A DNA stretch of 64,000 nucleotides, from contig NZ_JAFBCX010000017.1 in the NCBI RefSeq assembly GCF_016907955.1, positions 1 through 64,000 on the forward strand, written 5' to 3'. Below, in pieces: positions 34,688-41,874 of this stretch. Positions within the stretch are counted from its first letter, which is position 1; every line of letters begins with the position of its first letter. The notes under the pieces are model-generated. The model was not told the origin of the DNA, searched no databases, and saw nothing but the letters and a program-made list of their open reading frames with translations. The translations under genes were made by a program, and so were the position numbers. Source of the stretch: Lentzea nigeriaca. Its GTDB lineage: Bacteria; Actinomycetota; Actinomycetes; Mycobacteriales; Pseudonocardiaceae.

Positions 34688-34968
34688 GTTGCCGTGTGGG
34701 GTGCCAAAACACGGCCGAACTTGTCTGACCTGCGCTTAATCAAGGCCGCTACGGGTTCGTGCTCATTGATCAGCTGCGCCAGCTCAACGGTGTCGCGGCC
34801 GACCCCTTGGAGCCGGGTGAGATAGGCAGCTTTGACGCCCGCAAACGCCGCGGTCCGGTTGTTGTCGCCGTCATCCAGACCGGCCACGACCATCCTCAGC
34901 ATTTGTAATACGGTCTCAAGAGGATCTTCGTAGACGCTGCCGAGACTCAGGCCGGCACACCGCAACAT
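34684..34968 (-). CDS. Hypothetical protein, tail formed from an IS end
   Basis: A 94-residue frame that I do not recognise. The first 65 residues look helical (DPLETVLQMLRMVVAGLDDG, RTAAFAGVKAAYLTRLQGVG). The last 30 residues overlap the IS-end relic at 34695-34770: LAQLINEHEPVAA resembles the INEYxxAA end of the integrase-core transposase. It may be a gene truncated by the IS, with its stop supplied by IS DNA. Its stop overlaps the start of the zinc-ribbon gene. Confidence 0.35.
   Translation of the reverse strand: MLRCAGLSLGSVYEDPLETVLQMLRMVVAGLDDGDNNRTAAFAGVKAAYLTRLQGVGRDTVELAQLINEHEPVAALIKRRSDKFGRVLAPHTAT
34695..34770 (-). mobile_element. Relic of an integrase-core IS end (copy 2 of 4)
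   Basis: The plus strand reads TGTGGGGTGCCAAAACACGG, then GTCTGACCTGCGC, then a stretch whose complement encodes LINEHEP. The same order of blocks occurs at 15240, 59878 and 61918. No transposase is attached. Confidence 0.65.
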
Positions 34969-35397
34969 CGGCCCGATCGACGCCTACCCAACCGACATTC
35001 ATAATTCGCATCGGAAAACCCGCGTCGACCTGACGCGAGCGGATCAGCTTCCATCAAAAGATTTACGCGAATTACCTGGATTGGCCCTCTAATTTGGCGG
35101 CGACTATCCATAGCCGCATGAACACGCGAATGTCGCACACTTGCCACGGGTATGGGCTCATGCCCCCTTCGGACATCGAAGTTGATCAAGCGGGTGAGGA
35201 CTAAACCATCCCCACCGCTTCTCCGTTCAGGCATCTGCTGCCGAGGACGCGGACGCGCGATTCGAGCACAGGATCTCGTCATCCGGTGTAAAAACAATCA
35301 AATGGGCAACGACCGCTTGCAGGATCAATAGTGTGACATGACCCTGATTGCTTTTCCTCAATACGGGTGGCGCGTAAGTCTTTCAAACCAAGTTGGT
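34969..35397. other. Relic DNA with repeat block A, no gene seen
   Basis: Apart from repeat block A (35082-35176) I see no gene. On the minus strand at about 35176-35210 one frame reads VLTRLINFDVRRG, which resembles the last residues of a large serine recombinase, as expected if the block is that gene's downstream flank. The 100 bases before the E1-like gene's stop show no clear terminator. Confidence 0.4.
35082..35176. repeat. Repeat block A, copy 2
   Basis: About 95 bp starting TGGCCCTCTA, with GCATGAACACGCGAA in the middle and CCCCCTTCGGACAT at the end. It resembles the block at 15712-15808 that borders the serine recombinase tail. Same orientation, about 19.4 kb apart. Confidence 0.55.
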
Positions 35398-36576
35398 TCA
35401 TTTCCTCAACGCGAAAGCCGATGTGTCTAGATCGGCCGCAAAGTCCCCACACGCCGGGCAATCTACCGCTCGTGCCAGGCCGATGCCATACCAACGCAAC
35501 ACGCTCATCTGGTCTACGCCGGTAGCAAGCGGGGCCAACGTCGCGTACTCGGTGTTGGCTTCGCGCCGATTGAGCCACAGATAAAGCGGCGCGACCAGAT
35601 CCTCGTTGAGGGACGCTAGCGTGCTCGCTGTGTCCCCGAGCACCTCCTGCAATGCCAGCTTCGCGACAAGCAGCGCGACAGGTGCGATATCGGCGGCCAG
35701 ACCTGGTTCCACCGCCACGATTCGGTCGCTGTATGCGATCGCGCTAGCCACGGTCTCGCTGCTGATCTCCTGGTCCGTCGCCATCATCGGCAATGCACTG
35801 ACGAAGCATTGATAACACGGACTAAGCCCTGGAACGTACCGTAGTACCTGGCCGCCGTACGCGCGCCGGAACACTCCTGCGTACAGCGCGGGAAGTCCGG
35901 CGAGGACGCACAGCCTGTTGACGAGAAGCCGGCTGGCCCGGTTGTCCGTCGCGCACACGACCAGGTCCACGTCGAACGTCTCGATTGCCGCCGCGAGTTC
36001 GTCAATCGTGTCGCCGTCGATCTTCAGTGTCATTGCCGCGATCTCCGCAGCCGGGTTGCGATCCAGCACCAGGTCGCGGGCGGCGTTGGTTTTCAGCCTC
36101 CCGACGTCGGACAGCCCGCACTCGTGCCGAGAGACGTTCCCGATCTCCAACCGGTCGTGGTCGACGAGCAGGAATCTGCCGACACCACAACGGGCGAGCT
36201 CACGCAGGATCACGCTACCGCCGGATCCCAGTCCCAGCACGGCAACCGATCGGTCGCGCAGGACATCGGTCTCAAACACGCCCCGCACACGATCGAAGAT
36301 GTCAGCTCGCTCGGGCAGCACGGTGAGATCTACGGGATCCGGGGCGTAGCAACGGATTTCCCCATCGACGACCACGCACACCAGACCGTCGCCGGGAACG
36401 ACGTCCTCGAAGCGGTTCGCATGGACGACCTGCACGTCGTCACCGGGGTCCGCGGTCACCCGCGCGAGGTCGCCCCCGTCCACTACCTCGACCCGTCCGG
36501 AACGCATGGTTCCCGCCAGCATCCGCTGCGCGGCGAGGGGCTCGATGACGACGTGGGTGGGAGGATCAGCGGGCAT
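35398..36576 (-). CDS. E1-like ThiF-family adenylating enzyme
   Basis: A 392-residue protein of the E1/ThiF/MoeB superfamily. After a 100-residue N-terminal region it has the nucleotide loop GLGSGGS (115-121), the acidic VDHDRLEIGNVSRHE segment with Arg150, Lys162 in GRLKTNAARD, and VVCATDNRASR. Two zinc-type Cys pairs follow, C254/C257 (SPCYQCF) and C373/C376 (VDCPACGD). Such enzymes activate the C-terminus of a ubiquitin-like protein with ATP. It is the last of five coupled genes with E2-like and JAB-type genes; its ATG overlaps the 67-residue gene by 11 bases. No separate ubiquitin-fold domain is seen on this protein. Confidence 0.85.
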   Translation of the reverse strand: MPADPPTHVVIEPLAAQRMLAGTMRSGRVEVVDGGDLARVTADPGDDVQVVHANRFEDVVPGDGLVCVVVDGEIRCYAPDPVDLTVLPERADIFDRVRGVFETDVLRDRSVAVLGLGSGGSVILRELARCGVGRFLLVDHDRLEIGNVSRHECGLSDVGRLKTNAARDLVLDRNPAAEIAAMTLKIDGDTIDELAAAIETFDVDLVVCATDNRASRLLVNRLCVLAGLPALYAGVFRRAYGGQVLRYVPGLSPCYQCFVSALPMMATDQEISSETVASAIAYSDRIVAVEPGLAADIAPVALLVAKLALQEVLGDTASTLASLNEDLVAPLYLWLNRREANTEYATLAPLATGVDQMSVLRWYGIGLARAVDCPACGDFAADLDTSAFALRK

Positions 36577-36769
36577 TCAGCACCGCCGAGAAGGAGCGCA
36601 GGTCCTCGGGCGTGAACTCGGCCGTGTCGCCGGTGTTCGCTTCGTGGGCGGAGGCGACCTCGAACTTCCCGGTTTTCGGGTTCATCACCAGTTTCTTGCC
36701 TGGATTGCCCGTTCCGCTCGACTCACGCGCCAGGTAGTCGCGGATCGCTTTGTGGTCACTGGTACTCAT
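36566..36769 (-). CDS. 67-residue hydrophilic protein of the E1/E2/JAB operon
   Basis: I do not recognise this protein. It starts MSTSDHKAIRDYLARESSGT, has a Lys/Gly-rich middle (NPGKKLVMNPKTGKFEVAS) and ends FSAVLNAR. It is small, polar and probably partly disordered. It does not look like a beta-grasp ubiquitin fold and lacks a C-terminal Gly-Gly. A good ribosome site (AGGAG) precedes the ATG, and it sits between the E2-like and E1-like genes with a 14-base gap and an 11-base overlap. This position suggests a dedicated partner: substrate, adaptor or unusual modifier. The role is unproven. Confidence 0.7.
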   Translation of the reverse strand: MSTSDHKAIRDYLARESSGTGNPGKKLVMNPKTGKFEVASAHEANTGDTAEFTPEDLRSFSAVLNAR

Positions 36770-36783
36770 CTACGACTCCTACG

Positions 36784-37230
36784 TCACATCAGGAAGTTCT
36801 CGATGGGCCGACCGTCATCGAGGTGGCACTCGTATGCGGTGATCCACAACATCGCCTTGCGCAGTACCTTGATCACCGAGTAGGCAGCGCTCCAGTCCTC
36901 AGGACGCACGATGCACACTTTGACCCAGCCGGCGCGGTCGGTTTCGTATGTGTGCATGGCGTGGCTGGTTCCGTAGGCCTCGATCCGCTTGTCGAACCCC
37001 ATCAACGGGGTCGGGTACGAGACGTACGTGCTGGGTGCCTCGTCCGGATAGCCGCGCGGAAGGTGGAGCCTGATCTCATACGTGCGATTGGTGTTGCTCT
37101 GCCACCATCCCGACACATAGGTGCTTCCGGTGCGGTCGTGGAAGCTAAACCCGGGAAGGTTGGCACGCAACGCATACTCTTCCTGCGCCAGCCTCAGCTG
37201 CTGATGTGGTCTCCACACTGTGGTGCTCAC
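36784..37230 (-). CDS. E2-like ubiquitin-conjugating-fold protein
   Basis: A 148-residue protein with the E2 (UBC) pattern: N-terminal helix (PHQQLRLAQEEYALRAN), beta strands (TYEIRLHLP), the YPDEAPSTYVSYP turn at 61-73 (compare YPxxPPxVxF in E2 enzymes), a His at 90/93, and a candidate catalytic Cys106 in GWVKVCIVRPEDWSAAYSVI, followed by helices. This is the order seen in bacterial E2-like families encoded with E1-like and JAB proteins. It would carry the activated modifier as a thioester. The GTG at 37230 overlaps the JAB gene stop (GTGA). Confidence 0.78.
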   Translation of the reverse strand: MSTTVWRPHQQLRLAQEEYALRANLPGFSFHDRTGSTYVSGWWQSNTNRTYEIRLHLPRGYPDEAPSTYVSYPTPLMGFDKRIEAYGTSHAMHTYETDRAGWVKVCIVRPEDWSAAYSVIKVLRKAMLWITAYECHLDDGRPIENFLM

Positions 37231-38243
37231 CGCCTCCGGCCGAACTCGTCGAGTCGTTGGAACACTTGGGAAACCTGATGCTGTAGCAAGGGCGTCGCAC
37301 CTTCCTGCAGCGCGTCCGCGGGGCCGGAGGCGCCGGACTGCCGCACCACGTGCCGGACGACCACAGCCGCCTTGCCGTTCCACCCGAGATCGAGCTGGTG
37401 CTCCTCGCCCAGGTTCACGGAGAGCAGCGTGAGCCGCAGCGCATCGCCACGTTCGATGGGTTCGAGCTCACAGGTCACCCCACGGGGCGCTCCAGCGAGC
37501 GCGGGCTCGACGTGCTCTGTGATGTATCTCTGGAGGTCACCGATCACATAGGAGTCGCCTTCCTGCGGCTTGCGGCTCCTCCCCCAGGAAAAGATCGTCC
37601 GTTTCGGCTCACCCGGTGCGTCCTCGTCGTTCCTGGATCCTGTCTCCACCGATCGCGCGAGCCTGTGCTCTGTGCGCTTCTCGCCTGTTCCCTGCGGTGA
37701 GTCGAATCGCCCAAAAACCTTCGCACAGGGCTCGATCACCGCCAGCGCGGCGCGCACCGGGCTGATGCCGGGCAGCACGATGAACTCAGTCGGTGCGCGT
37801 TTGCCCTGGCTCGCCTCGACATAGACATAGGGTTTGACGGTGACCTGTGCCGGACGGCTACTCGACTCGAAGTAGCACAGCACGTCACAGAAACGGGTGC
37901 GTTGGGTCCGGCTGGCGAACCGCATCGTCCGGTGCAGGTCACCGCCGCTGAGCTCGTGCAGCCCGAGCCGGTGGTGAGAGTGCCAGAGCCCGACGGCCTG
38001 GACCCCGAACGTTTCGATCAGCGCCTTCTCCATCGCCTGGTGCGCGGCGACATCCTGCTCGAACTGCGTCGCCCTGCGGATCGCGCCTGGACCAGGCCCG
38101 GTCGCCAGCAGAATCGTCGGATTGCCGCCGTCCGTCCACAGCCCGAAGAGGCTGCCCCCGGTCTCGATATCGGTGTGCGCTCCGGTCTCGTTGGCCACGC
38201 AGGCCAGCTCGGACTCATATATCCGCACAAAGGACTTGTTCAC
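37227..38243 (-). CDS. JAB/JAMM-type metalloprotease with C-terminal extension
   Basis: A 338-residue protein. The N-terminal 130 residues form a JAB (MPN) domain: Glu27 in IETGGSLFG, the zinc-binding His88-x-His90 in GLWHSHHRLG, Ser99 and Asp102 in ELSGGDLHR. The spacing from the second His to Ser is one residue longer than the classic JAMM motif. JAB proteases remove or mature ubiquitin-like modifiers. The C-terminal 180 residues are unassigned and could bind substrate. The GTG at 38243 overlaps the upstream stop (GTGA) and its own stop overlaps the E2-like gene, so the three are co-translated. Confidence 0.82.
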   Translation of the reverse strand: MNKSFVRIYESELACVANETGAHTDIETGGSLFGLWTDGGNPTILLATGPGPGAIRRATQFEQDVAAHQAMEKALIETFGVQAVGLWHSHHRLGLHELSGGDLHRTMRFASRTQRTRFCDVLCYFESSSRPAQVTVKPYVYVEASQGKRAPTEFIVLPGISPVRAALAVIEPCAKVFGRFDSPQGTGEKRTEHRLARSVETGSRNDEDAPGEPKRTIFSWGRSRKPQEGDSYVIGDLQRYITEHVEPALAGAPRGVTCELEPIERGDALRLTLLSVNLGEEHQLDLGWNGKAAVVVRHVVRQSGASGPADALQEGATPLLQHQVSQVFQRLDEFGRRR

Positions 38244-39313
38244 TGAAGTGCCTCCACGATGTCGGCCAGACCGCATTCGGAGGACCAGTCGGTCGCGTCG
38301 ATGTGCACATCGGTGTCGCCAGACCGGATCACCGTCGGCGGCAGCACCGGATATGACGAGTCGATGACGAAGATGATGTCCTGGTCCCCTCGCACGTGCA
38401 GCCCGATATTGCCTTCCCCCAGCTTCTCCGCGGTGACCTCGTAACCGAGGCCGGCCAGCTGGCGTGCCTCCCGCTCGACACGCTCGAACTGCTCGTCGGC
38501 CGGTTCGTGCTCCGCGGGCGGCAGGTGAGCGCCGATCATCTGACCCGCGCTGGTGCGGGCCAGCAGGTCCGGCTTGACGGCGGCGGACATGTCCCAATAC
38601 GTGTCGAGGACTGCCAAAACGAACCAGCTGACCGTCGCCGCCACCACCTCGACCGGTTCCCGGTCGTTCACGGCAGCGAGGTTGATCAGGTGCCAGCTCG
38701 GTAGATCCGTGTCCCGGCGTGCGAAGCCCGACCCCTTGCCGTACTTGGCAATCATGAACGGAAAACCGGACTCGCCGCCGGTCGTGCCGAAGATCGAGGA
38801 CAGGTAGGCGTGTGCAGTCAACGATCTGTCGCTCTGTTCGAAGTAGATGATGACCACAGGCCTGCGCTCGAACTCGGACCTGGCAACGAGCCGCGCGCCG
38901 ACCTCGCCGTCGATGAACCGTTGGACTCCACCGTCACGGGCGAATACGCCGGACGGCATCGTGGCGTACCTGGCGAAGCCTTCGACGCCGTGGAGGAGCT
39001 CGCTGATCAGCTCGACCAGACCTGGCATCGGATGGGGCGGCGGCGACACGATAATCGTGGGCAGTCCCGACTGAGGTAGCAAGCTCCGGAGCCTGCCGGG
39101 CACGCCGAGCGGGTACCCGGCCGCCACCTGGCTCTCCAGTTCGGCCTCGTGCAACCGGATCGCAGCCTGAACGCGGCGTTCCTCGGTAATCTCGTTCAGG
39201 TGCGCCCGCACATGTTCGACCCGGATCGCGTTACGTGTCTCGACCCAGGACGTGACGAGGTTGGGCACGGCCCCGAGGAGCCCGCCAAGAAACGGGGTCA
39301 GCAACTCCAGCAC
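38240..39313 (-). CDS. Putative membrane-associated protein with E2/RWD-like C-terminus
   Basis: A 357-residue protein and first gene of the operon. Residues 3-22 are hydrophobic (LELLTPFLGGLLGAVPNLVT) and could anchor it to the membrane; a helical segment follows to about 65. The middle part (80-265) is unassigned. The last 85 residues (EARQLAGLGYEVTAEKLGEG, then SSYPVLPPTVIRSG) recall an E2/RWD-like fold: the YPVLPPTV turn matches the YPxxPPxV element of E2 enzymes, but no catalytic Cys stands at the usual place. It may be an inactive E2 partner that recruits the machinery. No close family is known to me. Confidence 0.6.
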   Translation of the reverse strand: MLELLTPFLGGLLGAVPNLVTSWVETRNAIRVEHVRAHLNEITEERRVQAAIRLHEAELESQVAAGYPLGVPGRLRSLLPQSGLPTIIVSPPPHPMPGLVELISELLHGVEGFARYATMPSGVFARDGGVQRFIDGEVGARLVARSEFERRPVVIIYFEQSDRSLTAHAYLSSIFGTTGGESGFPFMIAKYGKGSGFARRDTDLPSWHLINLAAVNDREPVEVVAATVSWFVLAVLDTYWDMSAAVKPDLLARTSAGQMIGAHLPPAEHEPADEQFERVEREARQLAGLGYEVTAEKLGEGNIGLHVRGDQDIIFVIDSSYPVLPPTVIRSGDTDVHIDATDWSSECGLADIVEALQ

Positions 39314-39342
39314 AAACGAAGCATCGAAAGCTACAGATCAAC

Positions 39343-39371
39343 TGTTAACGCGCAAACGGGTGATGGGTCAA
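39343..39371 (-). promoter_or_regulatory. Promoter of the E1/E2/JAB operon
   Basis: On the minus strand TTGACC (39371-39366) is followed after exactly 17 bases by TTAACA (39348-39343). Transcription would start about 20 bases before the GTG of the first gene at 39313. I see no Shine-Dalgarno there. Confidence 0.5.
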
Positions 39372-39833
39372 ATTCCACTTAGTGCGGAATCCACTGCGAC
39401 AGGTGCAGAAGGGCAAGCTGTCCCTGCGGGTTCATCGCCATTAGTTCGTTCCCTAGCAGGCACCTCGCCTGTGTGAGGCGGGCCAGCCCTCGAGACACCC
39501 GCATGCCTTGGTACAGATTCCCCAGACAGCACGCCCTTGGACGCTGCCCAAGAGGCCTGCCCGCACGACCGCTCGTGACATGCCTCATGTCCGAACCGAC
39601 CTGATGAGTCTACTCAGGGCCAGAAAGGATTACGTGAGTGAATAGTGTGCGACTTCGTCCTCGGACACGGAGAAGTGGCAGATTTGCCACGATTGCGTGG
39701 CAGGTGCTCAAGTACGCTTGAGCACCTGTTTTGCGTTTCCACGCCACAGGCAGGTGGCGTCCGATGACCGTTTCCTACATCCGCCCGATCGTCCCGGACA
39801 CCGCCCCAGGAAAAGCGGCGGATTCCTCCGTCC
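39372..39833. other. Intergenic region between the conjugation operon and AbrB-like gene
   Basis: No secure gene. A minus-strand frame at 39379-39588 contains GMRVSRGLARLTQARCLLGN and could be a short protein or a relic; I do not recognise it. A hairpin with a T-run lies at 39701-39728. From 39764 a plus-strand frame reads MTVSYIRPIVPDTAPGKAAD, which may be the displaced N-terminus of the AbrB-like protein. Confidence 0.35.
39701..39728 (+). terminator. Rho-independent terminator-like hairpin
   Basis: CAGGTGCTCAAG, a TACG loop and CTTGAGCACCTG form a perfect 12-bp stem, followed by TTTTG on the plus strand. It lies in the gap before the AbrB-like gene and may insulate it from upstream transcripts. 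Confidence 0.65.
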
Positions 39834-40226
39834 GTGCGACTGGTCAGCCTCTCCGCTTATTACCGCCCCACATCGCGACCGCCCCGGCAGACGAACGTCC
39901 TGTACCGGATGGCCGCCATCGACCACCGCGGCCGCGTCGCAGACTGCCACGTCACAGCCGCGCTGGACTGGAACGCGGGCACCCGACTGAACATCCGCGA
40001 ACACCGCGGCCTGCTGGTCGTGACTGCTGATCCGCACGGCCTCTTCAAGCTCACCAAAGAGGGCTATCTCCGTCTCCCCGCTGACGCCCGCCGGGTAGTA
40101 GGCGTCAGTTCCGGAGATCGGGTCTTGCTCACAGCTCACGTCACCCGCCAGTCGGTGACGGTGTTCCCACCAGTCGCCCTGGACGAGTTGTTACTCCCCG
40201 TTATGCCAGGTGGTGAGGACGCGTGA
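39834..40226 (+). CDS. AbrB/SpoVT-like domain protein, possible 5' frameshift
   Basis: A 130-residue frame whose C-terminal half has a swapped-hairpin AbrB-type DNA-binding domain (GYLRLPADARRVVGVSSGDR, then VLLTAHVTRQSVTVFPP). Similar regulators are common in actinomycetes. The first 25 residues look atypical. A plausible N-terminus (MTVSYIRPIVPDT) lies in another frame from 39764, so a small indel near 39890 may have split the gene; alternatively translation starts at the ATG at 39909. Its 3' end overlaps the 3' end of the XRE gene on the other strand. Confidence 0.55.
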   Translation: MRLVSLSAYYRPTSRPPRQTNVLYRMAAIDHRGRVADCHVTAALDWNAGTRLNIREHRGLLVVTADPHGLFKLTKEGYLRLPADARRVVGVSSGDRVLLTAHVTRQSVTVFPPVALDELLLPVMPGGEDA

Positions 40227-40859
40227 CCGGCGCACCGAACCAGGCTGACTGGATGCCGCGCGTCTGGTTCTCGACCGGATGGGCGTGACCGCCGAGGATC
40301 TGCTCAACGCGATAAGGCCGCCGGCACCCACGCTCGCCGAGTACATCCCGTGGACGTGGAACGTGCACCGCAGGTCGCGGCCGGAAACCAGCCCTTGCAG
40401 TTCCTGCGCCGCTTTGACCCGCTGATCCATCTCCTCGTCCGGCACGTTCGGGGCGGCGGAGATCGCCGCACGCATGTAGTCCACCGACTGCAAGAACACC
40501 GGAAGGGCGTGAGGGTGCCACATCGTTAGGGTCTTCGCCGCCGCAACGTTCTTCACGAGCGTGCGAAGCCGCGCAGGCACACGCGAGCCGTGCTGCTGCC
40601 ACCAACCTCTCACTTGCGTCTCGGGCAGGAGATTCAGCAGGTGATCGCGCTCCTGAGCGGGCGTGCGGCATACGCCTAGCAGGAGCGCGAGCTCTGTTTC
40701 GGTGCATCCGATCTTGCCGTTCACGAAGTCCGACAGCTTCCCCTCCTGCCAGCCAACGAGTTCAGCAACCCTCTGAGCGGTCATTCCGGAAGCGCTGATC
40801 GCCGCCCGCACGACTTCGCCGAACTCGCGACCGCGAGCCGTGGAGAATCTCTGCGGCAT
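40191..40859 (-). pseudogene. XRE-family regulator with truncated DUF5753-like domain
   Basis: The N-terminal 80 residues form an XRE helix-turn-helix (MTAQRVAELVGWQEGKLSDF). The next part resembles the DUF5753 domain common in actinomycete XRE regulators (MWHPHALPVFLQSVDYMRAA, RCTFHVHGMYSASVGAGG). After about residue 190 the resemblance stops and the frame ends in Arg/Ser-rich sequence that runs antisense into the AbrB-like gene. The usual protein is about 280 residues, against 222 here, so the C-terminus has probably been lost. The ATG at 40859 gives the standard start. Confidence 0.65.
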
Positions 40860-41047
40860 GGTGAATTCCTTGCTGTAGCTGGGATTTGTTGTGCCAGGCA
40901 CAACCCAGCCAACTGCGCCAGCGCAGCTCAGACCAGCTCATCAATCACGCGGCGACCCAGCATGAATCCCGCAACTACCGTAGCTCACCTGCGGAAATAT
41001 CCCGGATTTGCAGGCATAGCCCGATCCGGTGATCGCGCCGCACAGGT

Positions 41048-41872
41048 TCACATCAGAGTTTCCGCGTGGGCGGTGAGCGCCGTGGCGAGGTCTGGGTGAT
41101 CACCCATGTCGATCCGGCGGAAGAGCCTGGAGGTGACGTACAGCTGGGCAAGCCGGCCGGACTCGGACTCCAGCACGTCACCGAAGACAGAACGGACCCG
41201 GTCGACCATCTCGGGCACGAGAAGGCTGTAGCAAAGCAAAGTCGCGGCATCCGTGCCCGCAGGACCACGCCCCCACCACTCCCAGTCCAGCAGCCCGAAA
41301 TCGGGCTTCATGAGATTGGCCCAATGTAGGTCGCCGTGCACGGTTTCCCACTGGGAGACAACATGGTCAGCGGAGTCATCGAACCGCTGCCGTATTCGGC
41401 TGCTCACCAATTGCTCGTCAGCGTTCACGCGATCCGTCGGCGTCGAGGCGACGACATCGATCGTGCGACGAAGTTCTGCCCACCAGGCATCGGGCAGGTC
41501 GATCGGCTCGCGGAGCGCGTCGGTGCGGGAACACAGCGAGCCTGGCAGCAAGGTCAGCACCTCGGCACGCTGGTGCCGGCTCTCCTCCCACTCGTAGACC
41601 TCCAACACGCGTGGCTTTGCCAGGCCGGTGAACACGTTCGCGTCGAGGTTCCCGGTCCAGAAGTCGCCGCCAATCCACTGCTTGTTCTCCGAGACGACCC
41701 GCAACCAGAACTGCTCTCCGCTGCGACCGGCGAGCGCGCCGATCGAGCGGCCCATCCAGCCCAGCCGAGGCTCCCCGACGAGCTCAAGCCCGAAGTGCGA
41801 CGCGGCTCGCTGAAGGTTCTCGCGCATCCACTCACGGAACTGCGCGTCGGCGTCGCTGAGGTTCCCGGGCAC
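41048..41872 (-). CDS. APH-like small-molecule kinase
   Basis: A 274-residue protein of the aminoglycoside phosphotransferase-like kinase fold. The Brenner-type catalytic motif is TVHGDLHWANLM (His-Gly-Asp with Asn) and the metal motif is FGLLDWEWWGRGP. N-terminal nucleotide-loop features are weaker. The GTG at 41872 starts two bases after the AAA ATPase stop. Such kinases phosphorylate small molecules or peptides. In this context it may act with the radical-SAM enzyme, but no substrate can be named. Confidence 0.72.
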   Translation of the reverse strand: MPGNLSDADAQFREWMRENLQRAASHFGLELVGEPRLGWMGRSIGALAGRSGEQFWLRVVSENKQWIGGDFWTGNLDANVFTGLAKPRVLEVYEWEESRHQRAEVLTLLPGSLCSRTDALREPIDLPDAWWAELRRTIDVVASTPTDRVNADEQLVSSRIRQRFDDSADHVVSQWETVHGDLHWANLMKPDFGLLDWEWWGRGPAGTDAATLLCYSLLVPEMVDRVRSVFGDVLESESGRLAQLYVTSRLFRRIDMGDHPDLATALTAHAETLM

Positions 41873-41874
41873 CG

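Noticed and set aside
36566..36769. Calling the 67-residue protein a ubiquitin or Pup homologue
   Set aside because: No beta-grasp pattern, no C-terminal Gly-Gly, and no Pup-like GGQ/GGE end; only its position suggests a link.
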